Source: Sclerurus mexicanus (taxonomy: Eukaryota; Chordata; Aves; Passeriformes; Furnariidae). From it: a DNA stretch of 64,000 nt. A program made the translations under genes and the position numbers. The stretch's first letter is position 1. Each line of letters begins with the position of its first letter. Below are positions 46,631-59,300 of the stretch, piece after piece. Where the stretch lies: assembly GCA_013396755.1 (NCBI GenBank), contig VWZF01002914.1, positions 880,335-944,334 on the forward strand. Reading direction: 5' to 3'. Under the pieces are notes generated by a model. It was not told the origin of the DNA. It saw only the letters and a program-made list of their open reading frames with translations, and ran no database searches.

Positions 46631-49151
46631 TATTACTTTGGGACATGAAAAATTATAAGTTTTTTATTAGAGAAACTTGTATGGCACTGTTTCATTAAAA
46701 ATCTTCATCTAAGTTGTATCATAATATCCCCAGAACCTATGTGAAGGAAGAGGAAAGACTGTTGCTGTCCTGTCCTTCCCCTCAAAGCTCAGGTTTCTAC
46801 ATTGCAATGAGTTATTGGACATATGTGGTTGCTATGCTTTTCTCCAAATTATTTACCTTTTCTCTTGCTTCTATCTCTCTGTTCCATATGATTTATTGGT
46901 TTCCCTATGTTGCAAATGCCACCAAAACCATCCTAATTAAAGGACTGAGTCATGAACAGAAAAGTAAAGTGGAAAATGAAGATTTTCAGCCCAACATCCA
47001 TAAACATTGTGGACAGGCAATTTCTCTACAAATATTTATACCATCACTCCCTGCACTTTCAAGAAATAATTATTTCTCCTACTTTTGAATAATTGTCCTT
47101 TCTTAGGAACAGATTATCCTCAGGTGTTAATTAATGAGATAACACTGAAGATGGATTTTTTCCTCTAGGTTTTTAAAATATATTTTGAATACAAAGAGAT
47201 TTGGGATATTTCTTCTTTTAAAACATATTAGAAAATCCCTAATGCTCTACTGATTCATGATTTTCATTAGCTTTTAAATAAAATAAAGACTGCACATACT
47301 TTTTCCTTTAACTTGTGTGAATATACACACATGTATACATTTATGTATCTATATACAAATCTATATACATCTATATTACACCAATAGCTAGATAGATAGC
47401 AGGTATAATATTTATATAATAGAATAATCCATGGAATTTCTTATTACTTTGGAAATACCAGTTTGTGGAAAATAATTTTCTGATTTTTTATGAACTAAAA
47501 GTTTTCTAAGTTTTATGAACTTCTCTTGCCTTTACCTGTACATTACAGTGTATTTTTACTGTGAAATGTTTTCAGGACAATATATCCCTTAAATATGAAG
47601 AGTATGTAGATCATTGATTTTATGTGGCCATGGTGAGATGGACTCAAAGAGAAGGTTATGCTTTGTAGCTACAGAAACACATTCATTCTAACACAACTGA
47701 CCCCAAAATACATTCAGATAAACTTTGCAAACGCCTCTTACTGCTTAAATTGCACAGAAAGATTATGGTAAATTGCACAGTTTTCTCCCCTGCTCTCAAG
47801 TTTAGATGCAAACAACTAGTCAAACAGAGGAATAAAATAATAAAATATTAAATCTTCATTGGATTGGGAAACACATTTTAGTTTTCTGTATTGCTTTCCT
47901 ATTTTTTGTTTTCAGGCAATTGCACACATTCCTGTTTTGTGTATGGATGATACTCTTGGGGGACAAAAATTATAATCTACCCAGACATAAAATACTTGAT
48001 GACTGCCAAGTGAATGAGGCACCGTTAACTTGTTTGGAATTTCTCTTCCCACACAAAAGGGAAGAAGAGAACTGAAACCTCTACTGAGAAGGGCATGGAA
48101 AAAAGTAGGAACTAGATGGGGAAAAGAACAAGAAAGAAAGAGGATGACTGTTGCCAAACACAGAACTATAGAAGGTTCTGAAAAACATAGGTGAAACCTG
48201 ACAAATATAAAACACTTGAAGACAAAGTAGTAGATCTTGTCTGTGTTTGGGAAAATTTATCCAAACCAAATGATAAGAATGAGAAAAACTCTTTCAAAAA
48301 CTTTGTCCCCACATTAAAATTCTTCTGATGAAGGGATGAAGGCTCCTGTTTAAAATTATCTCCTGCATAAAATGAGAGCACTGAGGCCATTTCCTTTCTC
48401 CACCTTTAAGAGGAATCTCAGCATTCTGTAATAGTTTTTTTCTGGTTTTGCACTATTTTGGTTCTATACATTGACCAATATCCAGAAGGAAGAATAATAA
48501 TGTGTTGAGATTACCTTAAAACTTCTCCTTATCCTGCTACCTTTCACTGAAAAGCCAGAATAATCTCATTTAAGGAAATACTTGATAGAAATTTTGTAGA
48601 AAAAGCTTGAGTCTATTTGTCTGGCTTGGCTTAAAACTCAATACAAGAAATACATTTATCCCCTAAAATGGTATTCTTGTCATTTCTGGAATATAACCCA
48701 TAGCTGAAGATTTGTTGTCTGCTTTTCATTTCAGAGTACGCCCTCTGTTTATGGCTTTACAAAATGCAGGAATTTGTTGAGTGAATTTACATGTGAGATA
48801 CATTCTGAAAAAATTGATTCATAATACCTAGCTGATTTGTTGCTAAAAACATTACAATAATTTAATACTTTGGCACTACAATTATGTTTAGCTCTAAGGA
48901 TGGTTTCCTTGTAGAGTAATAGGATTTCCATGAGATCTGTGCCGCATAAGCTCTAGGTTCTTCCTCCTGGAGTAATCTCATAGAACATTATGGAGATGGG
49001 AACTCTCTGCTTTCATAAGTATGCAATTTGGCTGTAACCAACTCCGCCTGTGAGACAAGCTAGATAGATATATAGATAGAGAGGTAGAATCGTAGAGAGA
49101 TGGATAGACAGGGCCTGGTTGACAAAGTTCCTTTGGAAACCATCCTGAAGG
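46631..49151. other. Unique AT-rich DNA, no gene seen
   Basis: No gene recognised. The 124-codon plus frame at 46714-47088 has hydrophobic patches but no family I know and no flanking exon signals. There is TATATC/ACATATA-type low complexity near 47325-47420 and GATA-type repeats near 49063-49110. Confidence 0.5.
49063..49110. repeat. GATA-type microsatellite, imperfect
   Basis: 'gatagatatatagatagagagg' and similar units. A better GATA run appears at the 3' end of the adjacent CR1 (50551-50564), so part of this may be an older tail. Confidence 0.7.
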
Positions 49152-50545
49152 TTGGGGAACTCAGCAGAACTGCTGTTTTGGAATTCTGAGAGAGTAGACT
49201 TTGGCCTATTTCAGAGACTGGTAGAGAGAATCCCTTGGGAGGATGGTCAGAAGAGTTCAGGAAGGCTGGACAATTTTAAAGAAGGAGATCTAAAAGGTGG
49301 AAGAACAGGCCATACCTGTGTGCCAAAAGACAATCCAGAGGGAAGAAGACCAGCCTGGCTGAACAGAGACTTTTCACGCAAACTCAGGGAAATAAAGAAG
49401 AGTGTATCACCTTTATAAGGAGGAGCAGGCACCTCAGGAAGACTACCATGATTTTTTGAGTTTATGCAGGAAGAAAATTAAAAGGACCAAAGCACAAATA
49501 GAACTTATTTTGGCATTGTCATAAGAGACAAAAAAAAAAAAAAAAGAAGTTATATTAATATGTTAGCAATAAAATGAGGGCTAAAGAGGATCTCCATCCT
49601 TTACTGGAAGTGAGGGTAAACATAGTGACAAAGGATGAGGAAACGGATGAGGTACATAATGTTGTCTTAGTCTTTAATAGCAAGACCAGTTGTTCTAGGT
49701 TTACTCAGCTTTTGAGCTGGAAGAGGCAGATTGGGAGCAGCATGAAACCCCCATAACCCAAAGGGAAAAGGTGAGTGAACTCCTATGCCACTTAGACACA
49801 CACAAGTCTATGGGGCCAGATGGAATCCACCCAAGGCTTGGGGAAAAATGGCTGGACAGCTGGTGTAAAAGAACCTAGGGGTACTGGTCAACAGCCAGCT
49901 GAACATGAGCCAGCAGCATGCCCAAGTGGCCCAAAAGACCAATGGCATCCTGGCTTGTATCAACAATAGTGTGGCCAGCAGGACTAGGGAAGCAATTGCC
50001 TCACTATACTCAGCACTTCTGAGGCCCCACCTCAAATCCTGTGTTCACTTCTTGGCCCCTCAGTACAAGAAAGACATTGAGGTGCTGAAGCATATCCAGA
50101 AGAGAGTGACAGAGCTGGTGAAGAGTCTGGAGCATAAGTCTTATGAGGAGCAGCTGAGGGAGTTGGGGGTGTTTAGCCTGCGGAAGAAGAGACTCGGAAG
50201 GGTCTTATTGTTCTCTACAAGTACTGGAAAGAAGGTTGTAGCAGGTGGGGAGCAGTCTCTCTTCCCAGGTAGCAAGAGATGAGACAAGAGAAAATGGCCA
50301 CAAGTTCTGACAGGGGACATTTAGATTGAATATTAGGAAAAATTTCTTCACTGAAAGAAAAGTTAAGCATTGGAAGAGGCTTCCCAGGGAAGTGATGAAG
50401 TCATGATCCTTGGAGATAGTTAAAAGATGGGTGGATGTGGCACTCAGGGACATAGGTTAGTGACGGACTTGACTGTGCCATGTTAATGGTTGGTCTTGAT
50501 GATCTTAAAGGTCTTTCCCAACCTGAATGATTCTATGGTTCTATA
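49152..50545 (+). mobile_element. CR1 LINE copy with central RT deletion (copy 1)
   Basis: The plus-strand frames follow CR1 ORF2. The linker reads 'ERVDFGLFQRLVERIPWEDG' (49189-49248) and 'RRPAWLNRDFSRKLREIKK' (about 49350-49406), then 'AKEDLHPLLEVRVNIVTKDEE' (49580-49642) and 'HKSMGPDGIHPR' (49801-49837). It then jumps directly to 'VNSQLNMSQQHAQVAQKTNGILACINNSVASRTREAIASLYS..' (from about 49886). The missing part holds most of the RT palm, including the FADD catalytic site, so this is an internally deleted CR1. The end carries 'gatgatcttaaaggtctttcccaacctgaatgattctatgg', a typical CR1 tail, followed by (GATA)n. The C-terminal frame (125 codons, 49905-50282) is nearly intact. Confidence 0.95.
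49905..50282 (+). pseudogene. CR1 ORF2 C-terminal fragment (copy 1)
   Basis: A 125-codon frame beginning 'MSQQHAQVAQKTNGILACI' and including 'LRPHLKSCVHFLAPQYKKDIEVLKHIQKRVTELVKSLEHKSYEEQLRELGVFSLRKKRLGR' is the conserved CR1 ORF2 C-terminal region. Because the RT core is deleted just upstream it has no enzymatic role, and its apparent start codon is an internal methionine. Confidence 0.9.
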
Positions 50546-51248
50546 GTTCAATAGATAGATAGATAAAGACAAACTGACATTACAGCCAAAGCTTTTCTTA
50601 AAGCGATATAATCTAATCTGTGACTGAAAGAAGTAGCATGAATAAAACAAAATACTTTTCAAGCCATTTCTTCTGTCTCTTTGGGCACAGACATTGATTG
50701 AAATGTGCACAGACACTTGCTCTGAAAGGACAGGAGAACTACCTGCCCTCAGTGAAACTGTGGCATAAATTTCTACTTCTAACACTAATAGAGTAGGAAA
50801 TTAATATGAAAACAAGTGAGCACTCCACATACATGAGCATATATCTTTTTGTTAGTGCTTCAGGATCTGCTGTCACACTCATTCAATCAGCTGTTCACCT
50901 GCAAAGTGCTGCGTGCAGAGTCCAAGCTTTTTCAGACACTAATATTTTTGAGAGATTGAACAAATAACAGTGGGTTTGAGACTCAGATTATACAGAGCAA
51001 AATCACATGATTATAGTAAGTCATAATTTGTAGCCATGTAACTAAGGATTAACCAGCAATAAAATACCTGTTGCATGGATGGAATTCATACTGACCCTGC
51101 TATGTGTACATAATATGTCTTTTCCTGACATGAGATTCCAGGGATTTGTTAGCATTTTAGCAGCATTGTGAAATGCCACCATAACATAGAAGCTGTGAAG
51201 ATTTTCCACACTGAAATGATTTACCAGAGTAGCAACAAAAATAAAAAT
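50546..51248. other. Microsatellite tail and unique DNA inside the duplicated unit
   Basis: A short (GATA)n run at 50551-50564 is followed by about 690 bp of unique AT-rich sequence. The unique part belongs to the right flank of the CR1 and is repeated identically at 52622-53324. Confidence 0.7.
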
Positions 51249-51249
51249 N
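51249..51249. other. Single-N join between two near-identical 2.08-kb copies
   Basis: One N lies exactly at the junction of the duplicated units, like the one at 32008. Confidence 0.95.
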
Positions 51250-52621
51250 TGTTTTGGAATTCTGAGAGAGTAGACTTTGGCCTATTTCAGAGACTGGTAG
51301 AGAGAATCCCTTGGGAGGATGGTCAGAAGAGTTCAGGAAGGCTGGACAATTTTAAAGAAGGAGATCTAAAAGGTGGAAGAACAGGCCATACCTGTGTGCC
51401 AAAAGACAATCCAGAGGGAAGAAGACCAGCCTGGCTGAACAGAGACTTTTCACGCAAACTCAGGGAAATAAAGAAGAGTGTATCACCTTTATAAGGAGGA
51501 GCAGGCACCTCAGGAAGACTACCATGATTTTTTGAGTTTATGCAGGAAGAAAATTAAAAGGACCAAAGCACAAATAGAACTTATTTTGGCATTGTCATAA
51601 GAGACAAAAAAAAAAAAAAAAGAAGTTATATTAATATGTTAGCAACAAAATGAGGGCTAAAGAGGATCTCCATCCTTTACTGGAAGTGAGGGTAAACATA
51701 GTGACAAAGGATGAGGAAACGGATGAGGTACATAATGTTGTCTTAGTCTTTAATAGCAAGACCAGTTGTTCTAGGTTTACTCAGCTTTTGAGCTGGAAGA
51801 GGCAGATTGGGAGCAGCATGAAACCCCCATAACCCAAAGGGAAAAGGTGAGTGAACTCCTATGCCACTTAGACACACACAAGTCTATGGGGCCAGATGGA
51901 ATCCACCCAAGGCTTGGGGAAAAATGGCTGGACAGCTGGTGTAAAAGAACCTAGGGGTACTGGTCAACAGCCAGCTGAACATGAGCCAGCAGCATGCCCA
52001 AGTGGCCCAAAAGACCAATGGCATCCTGGCTTGTATCAACAATAGTGTGGCCAGCAGGACTAGGGAAGCAATTGCCTCACTATACTCAGCACTTCTGAGG
52101 CCCCACCTCAAATCCTGTGTTCACTTCTTGGCCCCTCAGTACAAGAAAGACATTGAGGTGCTGAAGCATATCCAGAAGAGAGTGACAGAGCTGGTGAAGA
52201 GTCTGGAGCATAAGTCTTATGAGGAGCAGCTGAGGGAGTTGGGGGTGTTTAGCCTGCGGAAGAAGAGACTCGGAAGGGTCTTATTGTTCTCTACAAGTAC
52301 TGGAAAGAAGGTTGTAGCAGGTGGGGAGCAGTCTCTCTTCCCAGGTAGCAAGAGATGAGACAAGAGAAAATGGCCACAAGTTCTGACAGGGGACATTTAG
52401 ATTGAATATTAGGAAAAATTTCTTCACTGAAAGAAAAGTTAAGCATTGGAAGAGGCTTCCCAGGGAAGTGATGAAGTCATGATCCTTGGAGATAGTTAAA
52501 AGATGGGTGGATGTGGCACTCAGGGACATAGGTTAGTGACGGACTTGACTGTGCCATGTTAATGGTTGGTCTTGATGATCTTAAAGGTCTTTCCCAACCT
52601 GAATGATTCTATGGTTCTATA
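51250..52621 (+). mobile_element. CR1 LINE copy with central RT deletion (copy 2)
   Basis: Second representation of the CR1 at 49152-50545, lacking its first 22 bases because the copy begins at the N junction. It has the same internal deletion and tail, so it should not be counted as an independent insertion unless the duplication is confirmed. The C-terminal frame recurs at 51981-52358. Confidence 0.93.
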
Positions 52622-53324
52622 GTTCAATAGATAGATAGATAAAGACAAACTGACATTACAGCCAAAGCTTTTCTTAAAGCGATATAATCTAATCTGTGAC
52701 TGAAAGAAGTAGCATGAATAAAACAAAATACTTTTCAAGCCATTTCTTCTGTCTCTTTGGGCACAGACATTGATTGAAATGTGCACAGACACTTGCTCTG
52801 AAAGGACAGGAGAACTACCTGCCCTCAGTGAAACTGTGGCATAAATTTCTACTTCTAACACTAATAGAGTAGGAAATTAATATGAAAACAAGTGAGCACT
52901 CCACATACATGAGCATATATCTTTTTGTTAGTGCTTCAGGATCTGCTGTCACACTCATTCAATCAGCTGTTCACCTGCAAAGTGCTGCGTGCAGAGTCCA
53001 AGCTTTTTCAGACACTAATATTTTTGAGAGATTGAACAAATAACAGTGGGTTTGAGACTCAGATTATACAGAGCAAAATCACATGATTATAGTAAGTCAT
53101 AATTTGTAGCCATGTAACTAAGGATTAACCAGCAATAAAATACCTGTTGCATGGATGGAATTCATACTGACCCTGCTATGTGTACATAATATGTCTTTTC
53201 CTGACATGAGATTCCAGGGATTTGTTAGCATTTTAGCAGCATTGTGAAATGCCACCATAACATAGAAGCTGTGAAGATTTTCCACACTGAAATGATTTAC
53301 CAGAGTAGCAACAAAAATAAAAAT
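52622..53324. other. Microsatellite tail and unique DNA inside the duplicated unit (copy 2)
   Basis: Identical counterpart of 50546-51248. No gene or repeat is recognised in it beyond the short GATA run. Confidence 0.7.
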
Positions 53325-56300
53325 AAAGGATAGTCACAATGCTTGGCATACTTGCCATCTCCAGAGGCGAGGCTCCAGCAGTTCTGCAGCACTCTAAACA
53401 ATACCATAAATAAAGGTAATTATCTAAATGATGTTGTAGAGCTAAGTCAAACTTGGCCTTGTGGAGAAGTTGCACATAATTAAATGGGGAAAACCAGGGA
53501 AAATGTAGAATCATGTCGGAAGGAAATAACAAATTTTCCCTTTTTGTAGGATATTAGTTTTGTAGGATATTAGTCTTTTTTGAAATCTCTACTACAGTGT
53601 AAGAATTATATACAAAACTGACTATTTTCTTTCAAAAACCAAATTATTTTTTTTTAAAGAGCAAGGGATTTTTTTCTGTAGCTTATTTTGCCGTCTAATC
53701 ATAAAACACGCAACAGTATTTTTATGAGAGCTAATTGATTCAAGCTAAAACCATAGCAAAGACAAAACTGTTCACAAAAGCTCACAGGTTAACTACAACT
53801 TCTGATTTCTGTGAAAATAATAGAGTGCCCTACATGATGGGTATTTTATGCTAAGAAGAGGTTAGTCATAATGCTGTGTTTTCTCATGGTGAGAGCATGC
53901 TCTGTAAGGTTTCTAAATTAGTTTTGTCCTTCAGCTATTGCTTGAGAAGTGTCACAAGGCTGAAAAATAACAGGAAATAATTCCTTTGCTGGTGGGACTT
54001 CTTGATGTTGTAATATGCTGGCGAACACCATAATCTCCTTCCCCTTTCAGCTTCATACTGGAGGGAGTGGTGGAGGGATGACGCTGAAGGGTTTGCCCTG
54101 GAGTCTACAATTGCTACTTTGTGGTTTCTCTGAAGATTCCAAGCTAACACACAGACAAAATGTGTACCTCCTAAGAGTAACAAAGTTTGCTGGTCTGCAG
54201 TTGTTCACTCCTTTTCTGGTAATGGATATTCTTTAGTTGTATATTTCCAGGCATAAAATTAAAGCTACTGAAAATCCAACTGCAAATACTTCTGTATATC
54301 TCTATTGTCTCGAAACTGAGTTAAAAAACAAACTTGGGACTGAAATATCAGTAATTCTTCCTGCTTTACTGTATTCATACTTAGAACAGCTCTTAAGGAT
54401 TACATGGATTTCTTGACTGTACCAGTTTCCATCATTTATCCTTAAAACCAAATTGTATTCATCTTGGTTTGAGTTGATAGTCTTTGTCTTTTTTTCCTTT
54501 TTAAATCGAGCCATCAGTGAACTCCAGTACACCTATTCTCCCTCTTGTCTTTGTACCTCTTCAGACCTTGAATTCAACTGAATGGAATAGACAAATTACT
54601 TGCAGGCATGATTCCCTTGGATACAATGGAGTTACAAAAAATATGAGCTTGTCTTGTTGAGAAATAATAGTGCACATGTGAGCATTTTTTTTCTAAGCAC
54701 CTTCAACACCAGCATAGTTAGAGAACAGTATAACCTCTCTAATGAGCAAAACTTAAAGCCTTGAATTTATGTATGATGGATAAAAAGGGGATGCCAACAG
54801 TATAACTGCTCCATGTCTGCCTCAAACCACATCAACAACGGTCTGCCATCCCTACAGGATAGATGGTTGAGTGGCCCAGGAAACAGCTCTTCATCACTCC
54901 ACATTTCAGTCAGCCCAAAAATGAACTATCTCAAATCTTTTTATCCTAATATGATATATTGAATATTGTGAATGTTCAGGAGCTGCCTCCTAAAATGTTC
55001 AGCAAACCTTTGTAGGGGAACTGACTCAATTAGAGAGGTAGGATGAATGGCTGTCCAGTTGAAATCTACTGTCACATATGCATGCGAACTTTAAGGATTC
55101 ACTGTAGTTTTCTATACTCCTTTATAGTTTATTTTTCTGCCAGGTGTAGATCTATAGCATCTGTTAAGAAGACACATTCTGTGTAGCACAAGACCCTATA
55201 TTTAGATAGGGATGCTGATAATAGAACATCATGTTTCCTATAAAGGTTTTTCTTTCTTGCTTATTTTGAAACCAATGAAATTGGTTGAGTTTATACAGGG
55301 TTAGTTTGGATTGCATTACTACTTTGGTTTTGGCTTCTTTCCCCTGCCAGCAGGGATATCAGTTCTGATAGCAGGCTAAGTAATAATTATTAGGATTTTT
55401 GAGAGCTATTAAACAGTCTGCCAAAAGTCACCATGCACTGGTATCTTAGATACCAGAGCTGTTTGACTGCACTTAGCATAGTATATCTCTCTGGGATTTC
55501 ACAATGTGGTAGCAGTTGGCAATTTGTGACTTATGAATAGCAACAACTGGGTGTATGAAATGAGAAGTAGAGTTAGTAACAACATGTCTATTACATATTA
55601 TTCCAGCAACATGAAGTGGAGAGAGATGTGCACTGGTAAACAATTTTTTAATGAAATTAAAAATGTGGAAAGTGATTTCTCAGAAGAAAATATAACTGTC
55701 ACTAAAAAAAAAATAAAGGCAGGGCAATATTTTATGAGGCTTTAAAACTATTGTTTTCAAGAGTATATGAGAGTATATGCCAGTTAAGGTCTTTATTATA
55801 AACATGGTTGAATAAATATTTTTCCATTAATAGTTCAGTTTCCAAGACTTTCAGTTTTAGTTGTCCAGTGCTCTGTGGGAAATCCCTTAATGTACTTAAA
55901 GTACAAGAGAGGGCAGAGTAAGAGACTGGTGCTGGTAAGAACCAGGTAGGTAACATTAAACCACTAAGAATGGAATCATCTCAGTTAAGTTTCTTTTTTT
56001 TTATCACAGAAGCAGGAATGTGTTGCATATGTAAGCAAAGATTTCTGCAAAATCAGAAGTAGGCAGGATCATCCAACTGCATAGATGAACACAAGGGCTG
56101 TCCTAGTATTTGTTATAAACTCAAATTACTAACAGTCAAAATGTTATGCAGGGAGTACACAATTAGGATTGAGATGTATATGAAATAATATTAATTGCCT
56201 AATTTTTTTAAATCAATCTGAGCTGATCAATCTGAAGATTTTGTCTTGGGGTTTAAAACAAGACAGTTCTTCATGTAATTTCTTGCAATATTAAAGCACA

Positions 56301-59300
56301 TTGAGCAAGACTATGCAAAATGAGACAATATGCAGCTACAGGGAAGACAAGGCAAAGGTAGATCTAACTCATCTATGTATTCTCCTGGGTTTTTTCAGTC
56401 TCTTGTAAAGGACAGGGTGTATTCTAGCCTAATTTACACTTTCACGCTTGCCTAAATCCACTGCCCCTCAGAATCCTAAATTCATCAGTATTGCCCAGAA
56501 TATTCATAAGGATTTATATTGCAAACAGCATCATGCAAGCAAACTTTTTAGAGTCTGAGAAAAGCAATCTGCTGCTTTCCCCTTCATTTGTTTATGGGAG
56601 AATTCTCCCAGAGGCAAGACAGACTTTCTAGGTATTCATTTCTACCAAACCAGGAATTAAACAGGAACTCATTTTGTCAGTGAACTTTCCAAATCATGTG
56701 TGAAAATAGTGTCAGTTCAGTAGGAAAATTTTTGAAAGTCTGATACGGCAACATGCTGCATTTTATTTCCATCTAGTTATTTTTCTCCTTTGGATTCCTC
56801 ATATAAAATCTGTTCAAGGTCACATATATTTGGGGATCTCAGTGAACAGTTTATTAAATTCATCTATTACAGAGTACAACGTTATATTAAGATTATTTTG
56901 CACTACTGTGTAGCTTTGTTAGGAAAATGGCCTGAACTATTTTAACCAAGGTTGGAGGTATCAGCAAACAATGGAGGATAAACTTGTTAGTTGTTCTTGT
57001 CACTGGTACTCTTCCATTTTTGTCACCTCATAAAGCTTGCTGCATACACCTAAATACATTCTGTGAAGGAAAAAATACATGCTGCAATACTGAATATTGT
57101 ATATTCTTGGGCCAAGCAGAACATATATATATCATGATTCTACTAAAACTGATTTTTAAAAACCATGTTATAACCCACTCAAAGTCACATTCTATTTTTT
57201 ATGATAATACTGATATGTTTCTAACAATGTGGAGCTGAATCATGTTTTTGCAGTCAAACTTACGATAAAGATGGACAGCTGAAAGAAAAGGCACAGAACG
57301 AGAGAAAAAACTAGTAGGGGAGGAGTTAAAGTAAGTCTCTGTGTTACTTCTAAAGAGAGAATTAAGTACCATAGAGTCAGGAATTCAAGAGCCTACTATT
57401 TCCATATGAGCTCTCTGACATGTGGAGATCTGTGTTGGAGTCATACACAATACACAGGAAAGTTTATAGGTGGAAGAACAGGCCCCAGAGAAATGAGGCT
57501 GCTGAAAGGGGATATGCTTACAGCCATCCAGCAGGGACATGCTGAGGACAGGAGGGAGTCTTAACTGTTGTCCATCTTTGTGTCACACTTTAATACTTGG
57601 ACATCCTTCTGATCCCTCTTTCAAAGGAATGCAGCTGAGCTTTTTCTTTTTTTCTGAAAGCTCAGATGGACCTACCCTTTTAAAACACAGCAGGCAATGA
57701 ATGACAGTGATAGCTTGGCATAGCTTGTATTATACTTTATCAGTTGAAACTCTACCCCAAAATAGGTGAGCTCCAAGCTCATTTCCCCCTTCACTTTCAT
57801 AAAATAGAAACCAACAATCCCTAGTGCCCTCCCCATCAGGCTGCCCACAACCCCAGGATGGTAAGTCAGCAGATGTCTTCAGAGCTGTTGAGCTCTGCAG
57901 AGAAGTATGGACAACTTGCCCAGTAAAAGAAGGAAACTGAATATAGTAGCAACTTTGTTCACATGTTGTAGAAGGCACCTGGGAGAATATAGTCCGGAAT
58001 CTAGATGCTGCTGTTAGGTCTGTTTGGTTCACATTTTACCCAGTGATCATCTCAAATGACTTCCATGAAGTTATTGAGTCAATATTAGTTTGAGTCCTAA
58101 TTCAATTGCTTGATGCGCAGGCAAGAGCATTTTATTTTTAATGCAAGCTAATATAAATGTCAACAAATAAATTATTAAATACTGTATGAGGAATTAAACA
58201 AACAGCTAAGATGGCTTTTTTTTCTAGAGGGGTCTGCACAACAGCAACTTGGCTCTGTGTGTCTCTGACAAGATGCACTACTACCTGTGATGATACTTGG
58301 AAAAGTTCATGAAATTCTGTGATTACAAACTTGTTTAGAGAGGCAAGTACAGTATCTCAGTGATATTGTAGTATAGGCAAAGGAAAATCAAGAATATAAA
58401 CTTATACTTCTTCTAAAAAGACTTAATTCTTTTCCATTCCTTTCAAGAAATACAGCAGCACTGCAGATATTTATATAGTGCAGGAAGAACAGAAATCCCA
58501 AAGCACATTCCAATTATGAGTATGTGATTTATATTTTATGGATAAAAAGAGTTATTTCCCCAAGCACATTGTTTTATTTTATCTGTGTACTTCCTTTAAT
58601 CCTGTCAATAACCCAGAGTGCTGTTGCTCATAGATTTTTTGGAAGATAATAGAAATAAGCATGCATGGTAGATAGAACTATTCATGGGCAACATAAAAAT
58701 ACCTGCTCTTCATCAAGATTTCTGCTTGCTAATTAACTGGAAAAAATTGGCATGATAATATTGCTGGTTTTCAGCTGAAATAGTGGGGCATATTAGCATG
58801 AAAAATAAAAATAACTTCTTAGTTAAAGGTATAATGAAATGCTAGATTTGCATTTATGTTCTAAGATGTACAAAATGTGTGCTTATTATTCAAGGTTTTA
58901 AGGAGTATTTTAATATCAATATAATTTTAAATGTTAAATTGTTCAGCAAGTTACAATGTCTATCATGATGCTAGTCAAATTATAATCACCTGGGAAAGGG
59001 AAAAATAAAACCTGTAAATTTATATAGTAATAAATGAGGATAAAGCTGAACTGATTTGATGCACTTCAATTTCCATACATGTTATATGATAATTTGTAAA
59101 CAATATCCCAGTCCTTCTTTTAAAGTGAACAATCTCATTATGGGGTAACCAACTTGGCAGTATTTGAAAGAAAGTTTATAAGTTGGTCTCTTTATCAGAA
59201 AGAAACCTCCTCAGCCTTAATAAAAACTACTGTGGATATTTTTTTTCACTCTACTAGTCAAGAGAATAATATGCTAATGTCATTTTCCTACTTTCTTATG

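Larger units (their letters stand above)
49174..51248 (+). repeat. 2.08-kb tandem duplication unit, copy 1
   Basis: Every base from 49174 recurs 2,076 positions later until 51248/53324, where the copies end. The only difference I noticed is T at 49570 versus C at 51646; even the 16-A homopolymer has equal length. The unit comprises the CR1 (minus its first few bases), a GATA tail and about 690 bp of unique sequence. A single N (51249) separates the copies. It is most likely an unmerged overlap of contig ends. Confidence 0.96.
51250..53324 (+). repeat. 2.08-kb tandem duplication unit, copy 2
   Basis: Matches 49174-51248 base for base except for one substitution that I noticed. Its right end runs on into unique sequence ('aaagga', 53325). 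Copy 1 runs on from the true left flank of the CR1. Collapsing one copy would restore a single continuous locus. Confidence 0.96.

Noticed and set aside
46714..47088. 124-codon plus frame with hydrophobic segments
   Set aside because: No known family, no neighbouring exon or splice evidence, AT-rich context. The hydrophobicity follows from T-rich codons.
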